Below are positions 34,985 through 45,751 of a stretch of 64,000 bases of DNA, one piece after another. Each line of letters starts with the position of its first letter. Position 1 is the first letter of the stretch. Below the pieces are notes generated by a model that saw only the letters and a program-made list of their open reading frames with translations, ran no database searches and was not told the origin of the DNA. The DNA comes from Puccinia triticina (taxonomy: Eukaryota; Basidiomycota; Pucciniomycetes; Pucciniales; Pucciniaceae), in NCBI RefSeq assembly GCF_026914185.1, contig NC_070567.1:682001-746000 (forward strand), in the 5' to 3' direction. The translations under genes were made by a program, and so were the position numbers.

Positions 34985-35345
34985 TTGATAACCCATATAG
35001 GTGATATAATCATTGGTTAATTCAATGAAAACTACAAAATTCAACATAAAGCCTCCAAATATTTTTTCTAGGCAACCTACAATACTGGTCTCTTCAATTA
35101 TGAAGTCAGATTCAACTGATTCAGCCATATTCAATACTGCAGTACCATTATATCGCTTTTGACCAAAACAAAGCAATATAATGGTATTATGGTGCTGAAG
35201 ATGGCTGAATCAGTTAAATCTGACTTCATAGTTGATGAGACCAGTACTGTAGGTTTCCTACAAAAAAAAAAAATGGATTCTTTATGTTGAGTTTTGTATT
35301 TTTTATTGAATTTACAAATGATTATATCACCTATATTGGCTCCAA
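34985..35345. repeat. imperfect foldback, about 360 bp
   Basis: 34985-35155 (with ataggtgatataatcatt) is an inverted, diverged copy of 35175-35340 (with aatgattatatcacctat). The centre is near 35165. The outer flanks show no obvious target duplication. Confidence 0.7.
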
Positions 35346-35844
35346 ACGGGGCCTAAGTCGGAAGATAAGCTTAAATTACTGAGCGGATGGCGAAAAGGCG
35401 AAGCAGATGATCAGTAGCGCGTGGAGCCATCTCTCAGAAAGTTGATACGCATAGGCAACCCCTTCGAACCAATCAAACTGAACGGGGCAAGCTTTATCAT
35501 GGCAATGAGACGAAAACAACACAGTAAAAAGGAGGAAATGTAGCAATTTTTTGACTGAATTTTTTTTGGACAACAAACTAGAATTGCACGATATTGGAGC
35601 GTAGATTCCATGGTGAGAGGAGGGGAGGGAGAGAACAAATTTAAAATAGACGAGAATTCAACCGGAATAGTTAAGAAAAACTGTAACAGTTCCCCGTGTT
35701 TGATCACACACTGTGGGGGGCTATCAGATACGACTCAATTCGACGCTCAGATAGGAATACAACCATTAAGTTTTTTTGTTGAGAAATGTTTTGCAGTCTT
35801 CGAGTTTCTGATACTAAACGATGGCAGTTAGGAGCACCTCACAA
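35346..35844. other. intergenic, 3' flank of the ALY gene
   Basis: Frames of 66-98 codons occur on the minus strand with no similarity to known proteins. This region lies downstream of the ALY stop codon. Confidence 0.35.
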
Positions 35845-36059
35845 TTACTCGTTGGCCTTCTGGTAATCTTCCATCTGATGTGACAAGAAACGAGCATTAG
35901 CCAAGGGAATGTTCTGTAGAGATACCAGAACGACGACGTACCTCTGCATCCAACTCAGCAGCGCTTTTCTGGGGGCCCTTGTTACCACCTTTGCCTCGTC
36001 CACGACCAGATCGTCGATTGGTGCCATTGGTGACCGTTTGGCCATTTGCTCCAGCACTG

Positions 36060-36114
<55 letters not shown>

Positions 36115-37654
36115 CGGAAGTTGCAGAGGATGACGATTGTGCCGGATTTGGATAGAATATTGGATTTCGAATGTGAATGCGAAGAGGTAGACACGTAGGC
36201 AGCATAAGTCAATCGGGTCTTCAGTATTTTACTCTCAACCGTCCAAGGCGCGATCATTCCATCATACGGGTCGATGTGGGATCAAGACGGCCTGGATCTT
36301 TCAAAAGCATGAGACGGTAATCACCTTGCAGGAGCGGTTTGCTTGTTTGCAGGAGCGACCCTTGTTGAGAGCGGTGGGGGTGGGATACGACTTGGATCGA
36401 CAACGATTTCAACTTTCATGGGTCGGTCTGAGAGTTGTGAGAATCAAGAATTGAATCGATACAAGGGCGAAGAGTGATTTTCGGGCAGATGTTTTGTGAG
36501 GTTGGTAGATTGGACGAGAAAGATGGAGAGTGACATCAGTGTCCTGTGGCTGGTCTTAATGCGACTGGCTGCAGGTATTCAAGAGCGGAGGCAAGAGATT
36601 GCTCGAAGTTGCGACTGCCGTTCGAAGGAGCTTTAGCAACGCCAACTGGATCTACCACTACTGTGACGAGTGTCTGCTGATGCCATGAACCACTGTAGTT
36701 GACAGCCAGGATGGAAGACTGGCGGTCGCCTCAAGAAACCGAGGTTTTTTTCAGAGAGCCAGCTCCATCCAAGGACCGTGTTGGAACAGGTGAAATCCAT
36801 CTGCCCACAAGGGGCTGAGGTTGCCGGATCCTCGGTTCGCTCGGAACGAGCAGCGCAGAAGACCATCGGCCGTGCGGCTCGGATTGGGACAAGCTCAAGT
36901 GCGACTGATGAAGGGGCAGCCTAAAGGAAAAAGCTCATGAAAAAAGAACGAAATAACGAACTCTGGTCAATGAGACGCTGAGAGATCGTAGGAAGAGGTG
37001 TCAGTTGATGTCTCGGAAACTAAAGTACGCAGGAAAGACAGGCCAGCCGAGACAATGAAGAATGGGTGCTTTGTAAGTAACCTTGTTGTACTGTTGAAAT
37101 GCCTTGGTAGCATCCTCGTTCCGTTTAAACTCGACTTGTGCGATACCCTTCGAGGCGCCACGGCTGTCGTAGCTGAGGGTGACTCGGGTCACTTGACCGA
37201 CGGTGGTGTAGAAGAGTTCCCGGATCTGATTCTCAGTCACATCTGGAGGCAAGTTGGAAACAATGATCTTGCTTCCTTGCCCCATCTGTGGGGGAAGCTG
37301 CAGAGATTTGGCGACTGGGACGGGTGCGACGGCAGGTTGAGCCCGAGGCGTGCGGCCATTACGGCTGCGGGCGACGAACGGGATGGTGGGTAAGTAAGTG
37401 CTAGCAGGGAGTGGGATAACGATGGGGATAGCCAGAAGGCGTACACTGGACCTGTACCATTGGTCCTGCCTCCACGGCGAGCAACGCCACCGGAGCGTTT
37501 GTGCTGCTTGCGCTTGTCAGAGATGCTACAAGGGCAGAAGAGGATCGGGGTGGGGTTGGTGGTGAGCGACTGATGTGAGGAATGGGTGTGACTGTTGGTG
37601 ATTGATAGCTCACATGTCATCGAGAGGTCGGTCGAGGTTCATAGCGGTAGACAT
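35845..37654 (-). CDS. ALY/REF (Yra1/Mlo3) mRNA export adaptor
   Basis: Seven exons, 37654-37614, 37525-37421, 37364-37082, 36977-36962, 36427-36325, 36056-35942 and 35874-35845, join in phase to 230 aa. The N-terminus carries the conserved LDDIISDKR box, where Yra1-type proteins bind the helicase Sub2/UAP56. An Arg/Gly-rich linker follows, then an RRM at about residues 80-160 with KIIVSNLPPDVTE and KGIAQVEF. The C-terminus SAAELDAEMEDYQKANE is the second conserved box. The protein couples TREX to mRNA for nuclear export. The donor of exon 2 is the least certain. Exon 4 is only 16 nt and the intron after it is about 535 nt. A trinucleotide tract abuts the exon 6 acceptor. Confidence 0.88.
36061..36112. 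repeat. (ATG/CAT)n microsatellite, about 17 units
   Basis: An uninterrupted run of GAT/ATG triplets on the plus strand reads as ATC/CAT on the ALY coding strand. In the phase-consistent gene model it is intronic and ends four bases from the 3' splice site AG of exon 6. If another acceptor were used it would encode a poly-His tract. Confidence 0.85.
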
Positions 37655-38470
37655 GGTCGGGTGGGAGTGTCTGATGGACAAGGGGAGATGGGTTGGTTGT
37701 GTTGGGGCAAGCAGGAGGGGAAGGAGGTTGGCTGGATGGCTAGGTAAGAGCTGCGCAAGGCAAGTTCAGCTGGAGACGATCGATGGGAGGGTGTATGATG
37801 TATGTATTGGCCCAGGGCTGTTCGGCTTGGGCGAGCGGGCGATGGATGGTCAGGAGCGGATGTGGTACAGCAGGGGTGGCGAGGCAGGCCGAGGGCGGGC
37901 AGCCTTTTATATCTGAGCTCGGCCCCGGGGGGTGGTGACACGGTTGGCAGGGGGCTCGGAGGTGGAGACAGCCCCGGCCTACAAGGATACCCATCACTGG
38001 AAATGCTTATATGCAGCTACAGCGACGCATACAGCCTGTCGCACATCTCAAACCATTCATCAGTTGGATACATGCACCATGAATGTGTATCAGCGACATA
38101 TTTACATAAATATGTATACATACATAGCAAATTAACCTTTCGGGCGCAAGAGGAAGATCATCAAACCAGCAGCCTGCAGGGCACCCCGTGTGACACTGAA
38201 TACATGCAAAAGCCTTTATCTATGCAACTTTGCATTCCTGCTGCCGATCAGCTCAAAGCCTCAGATGCCGTTGTGATAAGGGAGTGGCAGAAATTAGGTT
38301 ACTCATCTCAGTCTTCTGATTTTGATCAGCAAACAAGCACCATCTTTCAAGTTAATCAAGTTCTTCCATCAAAAAAAAAAAGACATAAAGCTGCAAGAGC
38401 TGCTGTGCTGCTCCAGACTCAGTGTGGACTGTTGCCATTTTCTCTGCCAATTGGTCCACAAAACTGTTTA
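37655..38470. other. 5' flank of the ALY gene and intergenic DNA
   Basis: The upstream region of the minus-strand ALY gene lies here. A 230-codon plus frame (37802-38494) is low-complexity at its start and has no domain, so it is not called. Confidence 0.4.
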
Positions 38471-38651
38471 AGGTGTTCAAATTTGAAATCATAAAATCAT
38501 AAAATCAAAAAAAAATTCAAATGATGATTTTATATGTACCATTTTAGAAGTGTTGCTCTAATTTGAGTGTTTGGGTGCTACATATTTTCTTCAGCTTAGA
38601 TTTTATGATTTAATGGTGTTATGATTTTATGTAAGTCAACTTTGAACACCC
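38471..38651. mobile_element. Tc1/mariner-type MITE, 181 bp
   Basis: The ends AGGTGTTCAAA and TTTGAACACCC are inverted (first base differs) with TA on both sides (38469-38470, 38652-38653). The interior is made of CATAAAATC words in both orientations. The ends match those of the 2.6-kb element at 39059-41632. Confidence 0.75.
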
Positions 38652-39152
38652 TAATTATCTTGGCTTATTCTCCCCACTGTTTTCTTGATGAAGTTGTTAC
38701 ATGTTTAGGATTTGAACCTTCAGAGACATGACCCAGCAGACAGCCACAAGAAGATCAGAAGGAAGTGTTGCAAATTTGAATGATATCATGATGAGTATAA
38801 AGGAGTGAATGATATGAGAGTCCTGTTTTTCATTGATATATTGTGAGCATAATAATGTAACTTTTGCATAACATCATGTGTGATAAGATCCAATCAATTC
38901 CACCAAAAATGGATCGGGTTTCACAATAGTTTAAATCATTACACTGGCCATATATGATATACTTCTGGAAAATGGGGCCTAACCAATGTTAGCTTGGCTG
39001 AGATGTTGCATGAATTCCAGTTTGACTGTGATAACCTCAACCCCGTTCAAGCCAATTAAGGTGTTCAAAGTTAGTTTGCATAATTTTATGCATGCATACA
39101 TCATAAAATCTTTTTTGCAGGGGATATGACTGTCTGATTATGTGATACAACA

Positions 39153-39180
39153 CTAGAGTTCAAGGCAGCTGCACCGCTGC
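39153..39180 (-). repeat. Helitron-like 3' terminus, minus orientation
   Basis: On the minus strand GCAGCGGTGCAGCTGC is followed by CTTGAACTCTAG and a flanking T at 39152. It is the same terminus family as at 11639 and 13832, with CpG-to-TpG type changes in the stem. Confidence 0.45.
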
Positions 39181-40026
39181 AGCACTTAATGCAAATGGGG
39201 CCAAGAAGATTGTTTTGTACAATAGGGCAAAATTTTATGCAGTGTTTTTGACAGCATGATTTTTCAAACCAAGGAAGGTGATGGCAAACTGGTATAGGCT
39301 CCAGGGATCAAGAAAAACAAGGAAGCATAGCTCAGTTTATTGTAGCTTGACCCATAAAATATCAAGGTCCCAATTATTGGAAGGGCTTTACTGATCCTTG
39401 CAGAAAGGATCTGGCCAGTACAATAGTCCAAGGATGTAAATAAAATCTAAAATAAAGTGCAAGATTGTAGTTTTGTTGATAATGAAGAAACAGCTTAGGC
39501 TAAGTTGAGCTTGTACAAAAAAGTGAACTTAATTTCAAAGAGTTTGAATAACTGTCAAGAGCTGAGTGGCTCCAGGAGAGTAACTGAACTATCAATGACA
39601 CACCACAATTCAGTTAAGGATCAGATTAAGCCAACAGAGAAGCACCTTGAGAAGCTGAATTGCATGACAACTGCGCAGATTCCAATGAATTTCTGCAGAG
39701 GAAGGGGCATCACCAAGTATGAACGCAGAGCTCAAGAACATTATGAAAAACAAATGCTGTCCAGTTGCGTCTTGAGCTTTGGCCACCCTTGACTGCCCTC
39801 ACCAATCCACTTTGCCGCTTCCTTGGTGTTCTAAAACAAACATTCTATGGTGATCAGCAGAAATAAAATCACCCCCAATGCCCGTACATATCAATCTATT
39901 TTCCGCAGTTTGGGACCCCTTTGAGGACCTCTGGAGCAACAAAGCTTTTATATTCAAGAAGGAATTATATACTGTAAACAATTATCCAGAAAGATGTGCC
40001 TACTAAAAAAACCTGGGAATTGATGT

Positions 40027-40870
40027 TCACTCTAATTTACCCAAAAACATCTCAAACTTTCTGCCCTCTCTGACGTAGGCAGCAATTCCGAAATCAATCA
40101 GTTGGGCACTACCATGCCGGTGGAGGATGATATTCTTGTCTTTAAGATCCTGATGGACGATGTTACATTTGTGCAAGAAGGAGAAGCCGTTGACAATCTG
40201 GCCAAAGATCCCGCGCACCTTGGAGATTGGCAGGCCATTCTGGCCAAAGATCCTGCGCACCTCGGCAGTTGGCAGGCCATCGGGGTCCAGCTCGAGATGT
40301 TCGAATAGATCTTTCATGTCCCTGAATTGGGGCATGACCAGATAATAGCAGTCCCAGTCCTCGAATTAGTCCAAGATCCCACAGATGTTTGGGTGTCCGG
40401 CTTGTTGGTGGGGTTGTGACAGAGTGCCTCTGCTGGTGTTGTACTTTGCACAAAGCTGAATAAGGTCAGTCCGGTTAGGGACTGTTTCAACAGGCGTACT
40501 ATTGCCTTTGGATTCTCTGGCTTACATGTACTGTGTGGCCATGGGTATGATGGATGTGCAATGGTTGGCTCTCCTGAGATGGTCCACAACATGGATCTGG
40601 ATCGGGACCGGACCAAGTACTTTGTGGGGCTTCCAACAGTCGGCAAGGATTCATTGTTTGATGATGTACTTGATCACCAGCGGCGAGCAGACTGGCTGTC
40701 CGTCTGCGCACTTCTCCTGGGGATGTTTGATGATCCCGTAAGCACCGGAGCCAGCGGAGGAGTGGATGAAGAATGAGTCCAAGTTGCAATATTTGGTGAT
40801 CACAGAGTATGAGCGCGGGTTGATGGTTTTTCAGGTGATTCCATCGTTGACTAAGGAGCATGGGAGGGAG
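40027..40870 (-). pseudogene. serine/threonine kinase (PAS-kinase/Psk-like) fragment
   Basis: Read on the minus strand, kinase motifs come in order. The glycine loop SGAYGIIKH and the catalytic lysine block LVIKYIIKQ lie at 40.73-40.65 kb. The hinge-side block CYYLVMPQFRD is near 40.35 kb, the catalytic loop HQDLKDKN (usual HRDLK changed to HQDLK) near 40.15 kb, and LIDFG near 40.1 kb followed by AAYVREG. The last features resemble PAS-domain kinases of the Psk type. In-frame stops occur at 40833-40831 (TGA), 40653-40651 (TGA) and 40368-40366 (TAA), with frame shifts between blocks. A 42-bp tandem duplication lies at 40199-40282. No PAS domain or kinase C-terminus is present. Confidence 0.8.
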
Positions 40871-41632
40871 GCTGTTTGAGGGGCCTTATCAAAAAGCAAG
40901 GAGAGCAGGGCTTTAGAAGTGAACAGTTTGAGGGCGGAGGATTTGGTGGGTGAACCAACGGAGTAGCAAGACATGTGTCAGGGTGGAAAAGGAGCAGTGA
41001 GGTTCGGACTTGTGCATCTGCAAGGTATTGGCGAGTGGACTCGAGGGCACGTAAGACAATTGTGGAGAATTAGTAATGAGCCATGGGTGGGGTGATGACG
41101 GGTGAGGCAGGCGGTGTCTTGTGGTGAGAAATGAACCAGGCGTAAATGGAGGTATAGCTGAGTTGGTTGCCACAGTGGTTGGAAGGCGCTGGGTGGGTAG
41201 GGTGACGGTAGCAGTGGCTACTGGTAAAGAACAAGGCATTGGCAACTTGTGGCACGGTGTGCGGTGATCAGTGCTTGTTGCAAACTCACCGGAGTGCTTA
41301 TTTAAAGGAGAGCAACTTGCACAGGTATGTCCCCCCAGGGGATCCGGTTTGGTCCTATCCCCTCCCTGGGAGCTCACTAATCACTTGATTAGGGCCTTCC
41401 TGGACTACTCTAAAGTAACAACAGGCCCACTTTTGCTTGTTGCTTTGGCACAGCTGGAGGGTCATCCATAGGGCCTTTGGGCCTTTGGGGATTTCAACGT
41501 GTACTGTGAGATTTGTAAGCTGTTTATGACATTTTGTGAGAAAAAAACACCCCAAAACTTAGATCCAAAGGTCTAGGATTTTGTGGATTTAAGAAAGTGG
41601 GATAAAATTATGCAAACAAACTTTGAACACCA

Positions 41633-42347
41633 TAAATGATGCTGACAGTGCTGATAGCCTGATGTTATGTAAGTTTGCTTTTGTGGAGTAGATCGGGGTG
41701 ACTGTCCTATACACAATGGCAGATTTTCCTAACCTAGAGTTAGCCCAACCCAGGTTTGATTCCTGGTGGAGCCATTTGTTTCCTGACAATTCTGATCATT
41801 TTGAATGGGGCAACACAGTCTAGCTACTAAGAATAAAATATCTACTATGGCTCTAAGACCCAGTATATAGCCATCAATGCCAGTCAATATTTCTGAATAC
41901 CTTAATGCTGATTTATGACTTGATTGGGAATCATCTAGGTTCTGGTGTGCATGGCTTTTAGCTGCAATTTCTTACTACATTTTTTTCAAGACATCTGATG
42001 TGTATAATTGTGATAGTATTGTTGCTCTGAAAATTTTATGCACCATATTCAAACTGATTTGGTACAGCATTCTGTATTTTTTTGTTCTCTTTGGTAGAAC
42101 AGGTAAGATCAATGGATTGAATCAAAATTGGTAGCAGCTTGTCTTATACAGAATTGCTTACATATTTTCAAATGAATTGATGTCTGGATTACTTGCTGGG
42201 ACACAAAAACCGCAGGGGTAGACAGGGGTAGAATAAAAGAAATGAAATGGCACAGTGTATCAATGCAAAATCAAACATCCCATCTTTTCTGCTGACTGAT
42301 TCTTTACTTTTGGGAAAAACAAGACTTATAATCAGTACAATCCAAAT
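41633..42347. other. duplicated 5' flank of the unknown family
   Basis: From about 41880 the sequence (gctgatttatgacttgattgg) is a diverged copy of 50245 onward, upstream of the third copy. A tRNA-like segment lies just before it. No gene. Confidence 0.5.
41685..41775 (+). repeat. tRNA-like segment
   Basis: The 3' part forms a clean T-arm (CCAGG-TTTGATT-CCTGG) followed by tggagcca, and a box A-like stretch with ATCGGGGTGACTG lies upstream. The anticodon arm is not convincing and the variable region is too long. It is probably a tRNA pseudogene or SINE head. Confidence 0.35.
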
Positions 42348-44257
42348 ATGAAATGGTGCAGAGTAGCCTTTGTGGAAATGATCACCCTTCATCACATCAA
42401 ATTTGCATCTGCAGGTTTTACCAGAAAACTAAACTCTGCTGAATCTATCACTGATTCAAACACATTGAAAAACATTGCTGATCTTCCTGATCAGAATTGG
42501 AGACCTCAAAAACAGCAAAAAACCTCAGGATATTCTCCTTGCTCCCTGATGGAAGAATCAAGTGAAGATGGATCTGATTCAGTTGGTGAGATTAAAAAGT
42601 TACAATATTGATCAAAATTAATGGATGCTCATAAGTTATGTTCAGTTTTTTTAAGCCAATTTGGAATGTTCATTCCCAAGTTTGTTCCTCAATTTTTTGA
42701 TGATGTGGAATTGAGTGGATCAGTATCAACATCTGGCTCTAATACCAATGGTGGAATCATGGATAAACGTTGGTTGATTTTATGCTCAATCATCTGCAAA
42801 ATTCATAATTTCAAAGATTTATGAAATACTCATCTGATTTTCCTACAATCATCCAGAGTCCAATTGCATAGATCATAATGCCAACTTACTTTGGGTGAAT
42901 GAAGAAGAATGGCAGAGGGAGGTGGAAGTTTATCCACAGCTTCATGAAAGCTCTAGCCCTTGCATCAAAACCACATATAACCAGAATGGTACTAATCAAT
43001 TTGATAATTTTTACTGACAATAATCCTGCAAAACTGATAAATAATACATCTGGATTCTACTATTATCATACAGGAAACCTTCCTGACTTATATTTATCTG
43101 ATTCAGATGTTCCTCTTTGGGGAGAAGGAGGTACCTTGCATTGTGAACCAATCCAATCAAGTGAATCTATTTCTGTGGAAAATTGTGGTAGATTGGGACA
43201 GAAGGGTGAGCTTGGTTACAAAGATTTTACCTAAAACCAATTCTCACTTAGTGATGGTCCATTTCAATGTCTAGACGTTTCTCATGCAAACAAGGAGGCA
43301 GCTCCACTCAGCCTTCATGCAGAAAGGGAAGATTTTCACCAACAGTTGGATGTTGTGCAACCAAAAGAAGCTGCTCAGAAGTCATCAGTTCCCTTTCTCA
43401 GAAAAATAAAAGGGAAAAAGCGTGTCAAGTCTAAGATGATGAATGATTTGGAGTCACAAATGCATAATCAAGCTGGTAGATATCAGAATTTAATTCAGAA
43501 AAACCCTGAAGGATCAGACAAAAAATACTTAAGTAATGGTTATTCAATGAGAAGTATAATCAGAAAGGTAATAACAGCCCTCAGAAGGCAAAGTATTCTG
43601 GATTTCAGTGAATGGAAGAAATTGGAAGAAAAAATTAAAGGAAATTATGAATTGATTAAAGATTTATACGCGCTTCGAAAGACAAATCCACAATTGAAGA
43701 TCCTTGAGAAAAAACATTCCAATAATTTTGTCTATTCTATCACTGATCAAACAAATAAAATCAGGATTTCCGCAAATTCAAATATGTCAGCAAGTAGAAT
43801 TAGTACAGTTTTAATCAAAAAAATATAGAAAGTAGGAGAGGCTTTACACTCTTGTCACATCTTGTTTTCTCTGCATGGTTTGGACACAAATTTTTTGAAA
43901 AACATAGAAGAAAATCACAAGACACTTCTCAAATGGTTTTACAATCTAATCTTCATGGAAAATCGAGAGCATCCTCCTCTTCTAGGTACAATCAATACCT
44001 TCAAGCTCCAGCTACCAAAGAGCCAAACATTTCATGATGGACAAGTCCTTATTCTGCAACATATCAACTTGGAAGATTCTATGAACATAGTTGGAGCATT
44101 CTCTCTTGCTCTTGAATTGATAGAAATTTGGTACAAAAATCAGCCATCCAAAGAAGGTGCTTCCTTGGAAACTGAAAATTATAGAGAAAACATTCTTTTG
44201 ATAATCCAGAAAGCTCAAGAATATACAAATACCAAATGGAGCCTGCGCCATCAATAG
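42348..44257 (+). pseudogene. rust family protein of unknown function, copy 2 (one nonsense codon)
   Basis: The first exon-like frame (42348-42585) and the following FLSQFGMFIPK exon match copy 3. The main C-terminal part (43346-44257) is open except for TAG at 43826-43828, where copy 3 has His in the block KIHKIGEAL. Past the stop the same frame continues with LFSLHGLDTNFLKN and LLKWFYNLIFMEN. The first donor (TG/gtgaga) is conserved. Codon use is AT-richer than in copy 1. One lesion suggests recent inactivation, or a real exon boundary that I cannot resolve. Confidence 0.6.
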
Positions 44258-44334
44258 ATTCATTTTTTAATTTAATTGTCTGTTTACACATTAATGAAAA
44301 AATTAAACCTATCTTTTTCATGATGATTGTACTT

Positions 44335-44362
44335 CAAGGTGGCTACACCACTGCACAGTGCA
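44335..44362 (-). repeat. hairpin motif past copy 2
   Basis: On the minus strand GTGGTGTAGCCAC is followed by CTTGAAG. It is a degraded version of the hairpin-CTAG terminus and lies about 80 bp past the stop of copy 2. A second degenerate one (GCAGCTGCAAAGCTGTCTTGAACTCCAG, split by a T flank) is at 44520-44552. Confidence 0.45.
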
Positions 44363-44599
44363 CTTGAAGGGGTTCAGCTCAGAAAATTACTTTTGCTTTT
44401 GTCCAAGGAAATTTCAAAATACCAAATCACTTATTGATGGCCTCAACCATGCAGATCAAATTTTGCTTTCACATACCCAGACATTAAGTTTTAGTGCCAA
44501 TGCATGCAGACAAGTCTACTGGAGTTCAAGACAGCTTTGCAGCTGCAAATCAAAGGTTCAGCTGCCCCCCCGCTATTTTAATCCTCTTTACCCTTGACA

Positions 44600-45420
44600 G
44601 GCTAGCCAGAAACAGCTTAAAATACCATCATGGATGCTGTGAATATAATCTCCCTGGACCTTCACTCTTCTGACAATTGAGAGATTCACAATTTGTTAGC
44701 CTGTCAAATCATTTTTAATAAAATTGAAATCTCAATTCTTGCATTTATTAGGAGTTACCAGAGCACATAAGATATAGTTAAAGTCCATGGAGAGAGACTG
44801 TAATCCCCTTTCTCAAAGAGCTCACCTATGGGGCAATACTGTGAAGGCTGGGTAATGCAGTGGACCCACTGGGCTATTTGCAGGACAAGGTGGGACTCTT
44901 TTCTCTTGTTTTGAGCCATACAATGCTTCACAGGCCACTCTTTTGCATCACACTAACTTCCAAGCGATGGGGATATTATAGGTTTTGTGAGATATGTGAT
45001 ATTGTGTCCACAATGAAGCTGATTCCAATAGTGCCCAAGGCAACAACACAACCAGGCCCGTCCAGGGTAGAGGGTGATAAGTGCAATAGAATGCAATTTC
45101 AGCCAAAAAACTGAACAGCCTCAAGGCATATGTTGGACATTAGACTTGTTCCTCCCTGACAGGTGGGTGCTTGTGCGCCACAAGCATGTAGAGACTTGTG
45201 TTGAGTTCAACAGGGTTGGTACCCATCTTTTTTTTTTGCCAAATATATACACCCGCACCTGGCATGGGCGGGGGTACCGGGTACCCGGTGATGAAGCCAT
45301 CTTGACTGTCAGTGCTGGGTGTCTGGTGACTAGTTCAGAGGGGTGAGGCAGTTCTCTCCCATTGGCTTTCCACCAATCAAGGATTCTCAAGTAGCTCCTC
45401 TAATTGTCAGTACACAAAAT
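44600..45420. other. intergenic, with a hAT subterminal remnant
   Basis: A GC-rich GGTACCGGGTACCCGG patch at 45250-45295 is a fragment of hAT subterminal repeats. No gene is supported. Confidence 0.4.
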
Positions 45421-45690
45421 CACCACCAGCCGAGTTGAAGCTGATCATAAAAAAGGTTATGAATTTTGGCGTACACTGGTCTGAAGGGAATGATGCAACC
45501 AAAGACAGGGGGGTCAACATTGTTGCTGGGTTGGGTTGATTAAATTGCTGGGGGTCTTCGAACGTTCATCTATTTTGCCTGTTGTTCTAATACAATATAT
45601 GACTTCTTGTTGGGTAGGTAGATATTTTTGGTACTTGTTGAATGATGAGCGCGAGTTGAAGATGGATAAAAGCCTTTTTGAGTTGCAAGA
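45420..45690 (-). pseudogene. partial duplicate of the Hikeshi gene start (exon 1 and upstream)
   Basis: The stretch aligns by eye with 57060-57300: shared are gggaatgatgcaaccaaag, the neighbouring Gln-repeat codons and ataaaagcctttttgag. On the minus strand it would encode the first exon of Hikeshi, but the initiator ATG is lost and a TGA interrupts the frame. It lies directly past the stop codon of the DAGK gene. Confidence 0.65.
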
Positions 45691-45751
45691 GCTAAAAAAA
45701 ATGTAACTCTGTCTTGATGGACTAGATTACAGTTCGGTATCCTATGTGTTT

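Larger units (their letters stand above)
39059..41632. mobile_element. Tc1/mariner-type element carrying a host kinase fragment, 2,574 bp
   Basis: A 31-bp terminal inverted repeat with few mismatches (GGTGTTCAAAG, then TTTGCATAATTTTAT) bounds the element, with TA on each side (39057-39058, 41633-41634). There is no transposase. It contains a minus-oriented hairpin-CTAG terminus near its left end and a broken minus-strand protein kinase gene. This is the layout of a gene-capturing (Pack-type) non-autonomous element. Confidence 0.75.

Noticed and set aside
35897..36205. Poly-His protein frame
   Set aside because: It is the ALY/Yra1 intron plus exon 6 read through. The phase-consistent acceptor lies just after the triplet run.
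36633..36866. 77-codon minus frame in the ALY locus
   Set aside because: It lies inside the long intron and does not provide the expected RRM continuation, which instead starts at 36427.
37802..38494. 230-codon plus frame upstream of ALY
   Set aside because: No domain, low complexity, overlaps the promoter of the opposite gene and ends in a MITE.
41685..41775. Functional tRNA gene
   Set aside because: The T-arm is good but the anticodon arm does not fold and the variable region is too long.
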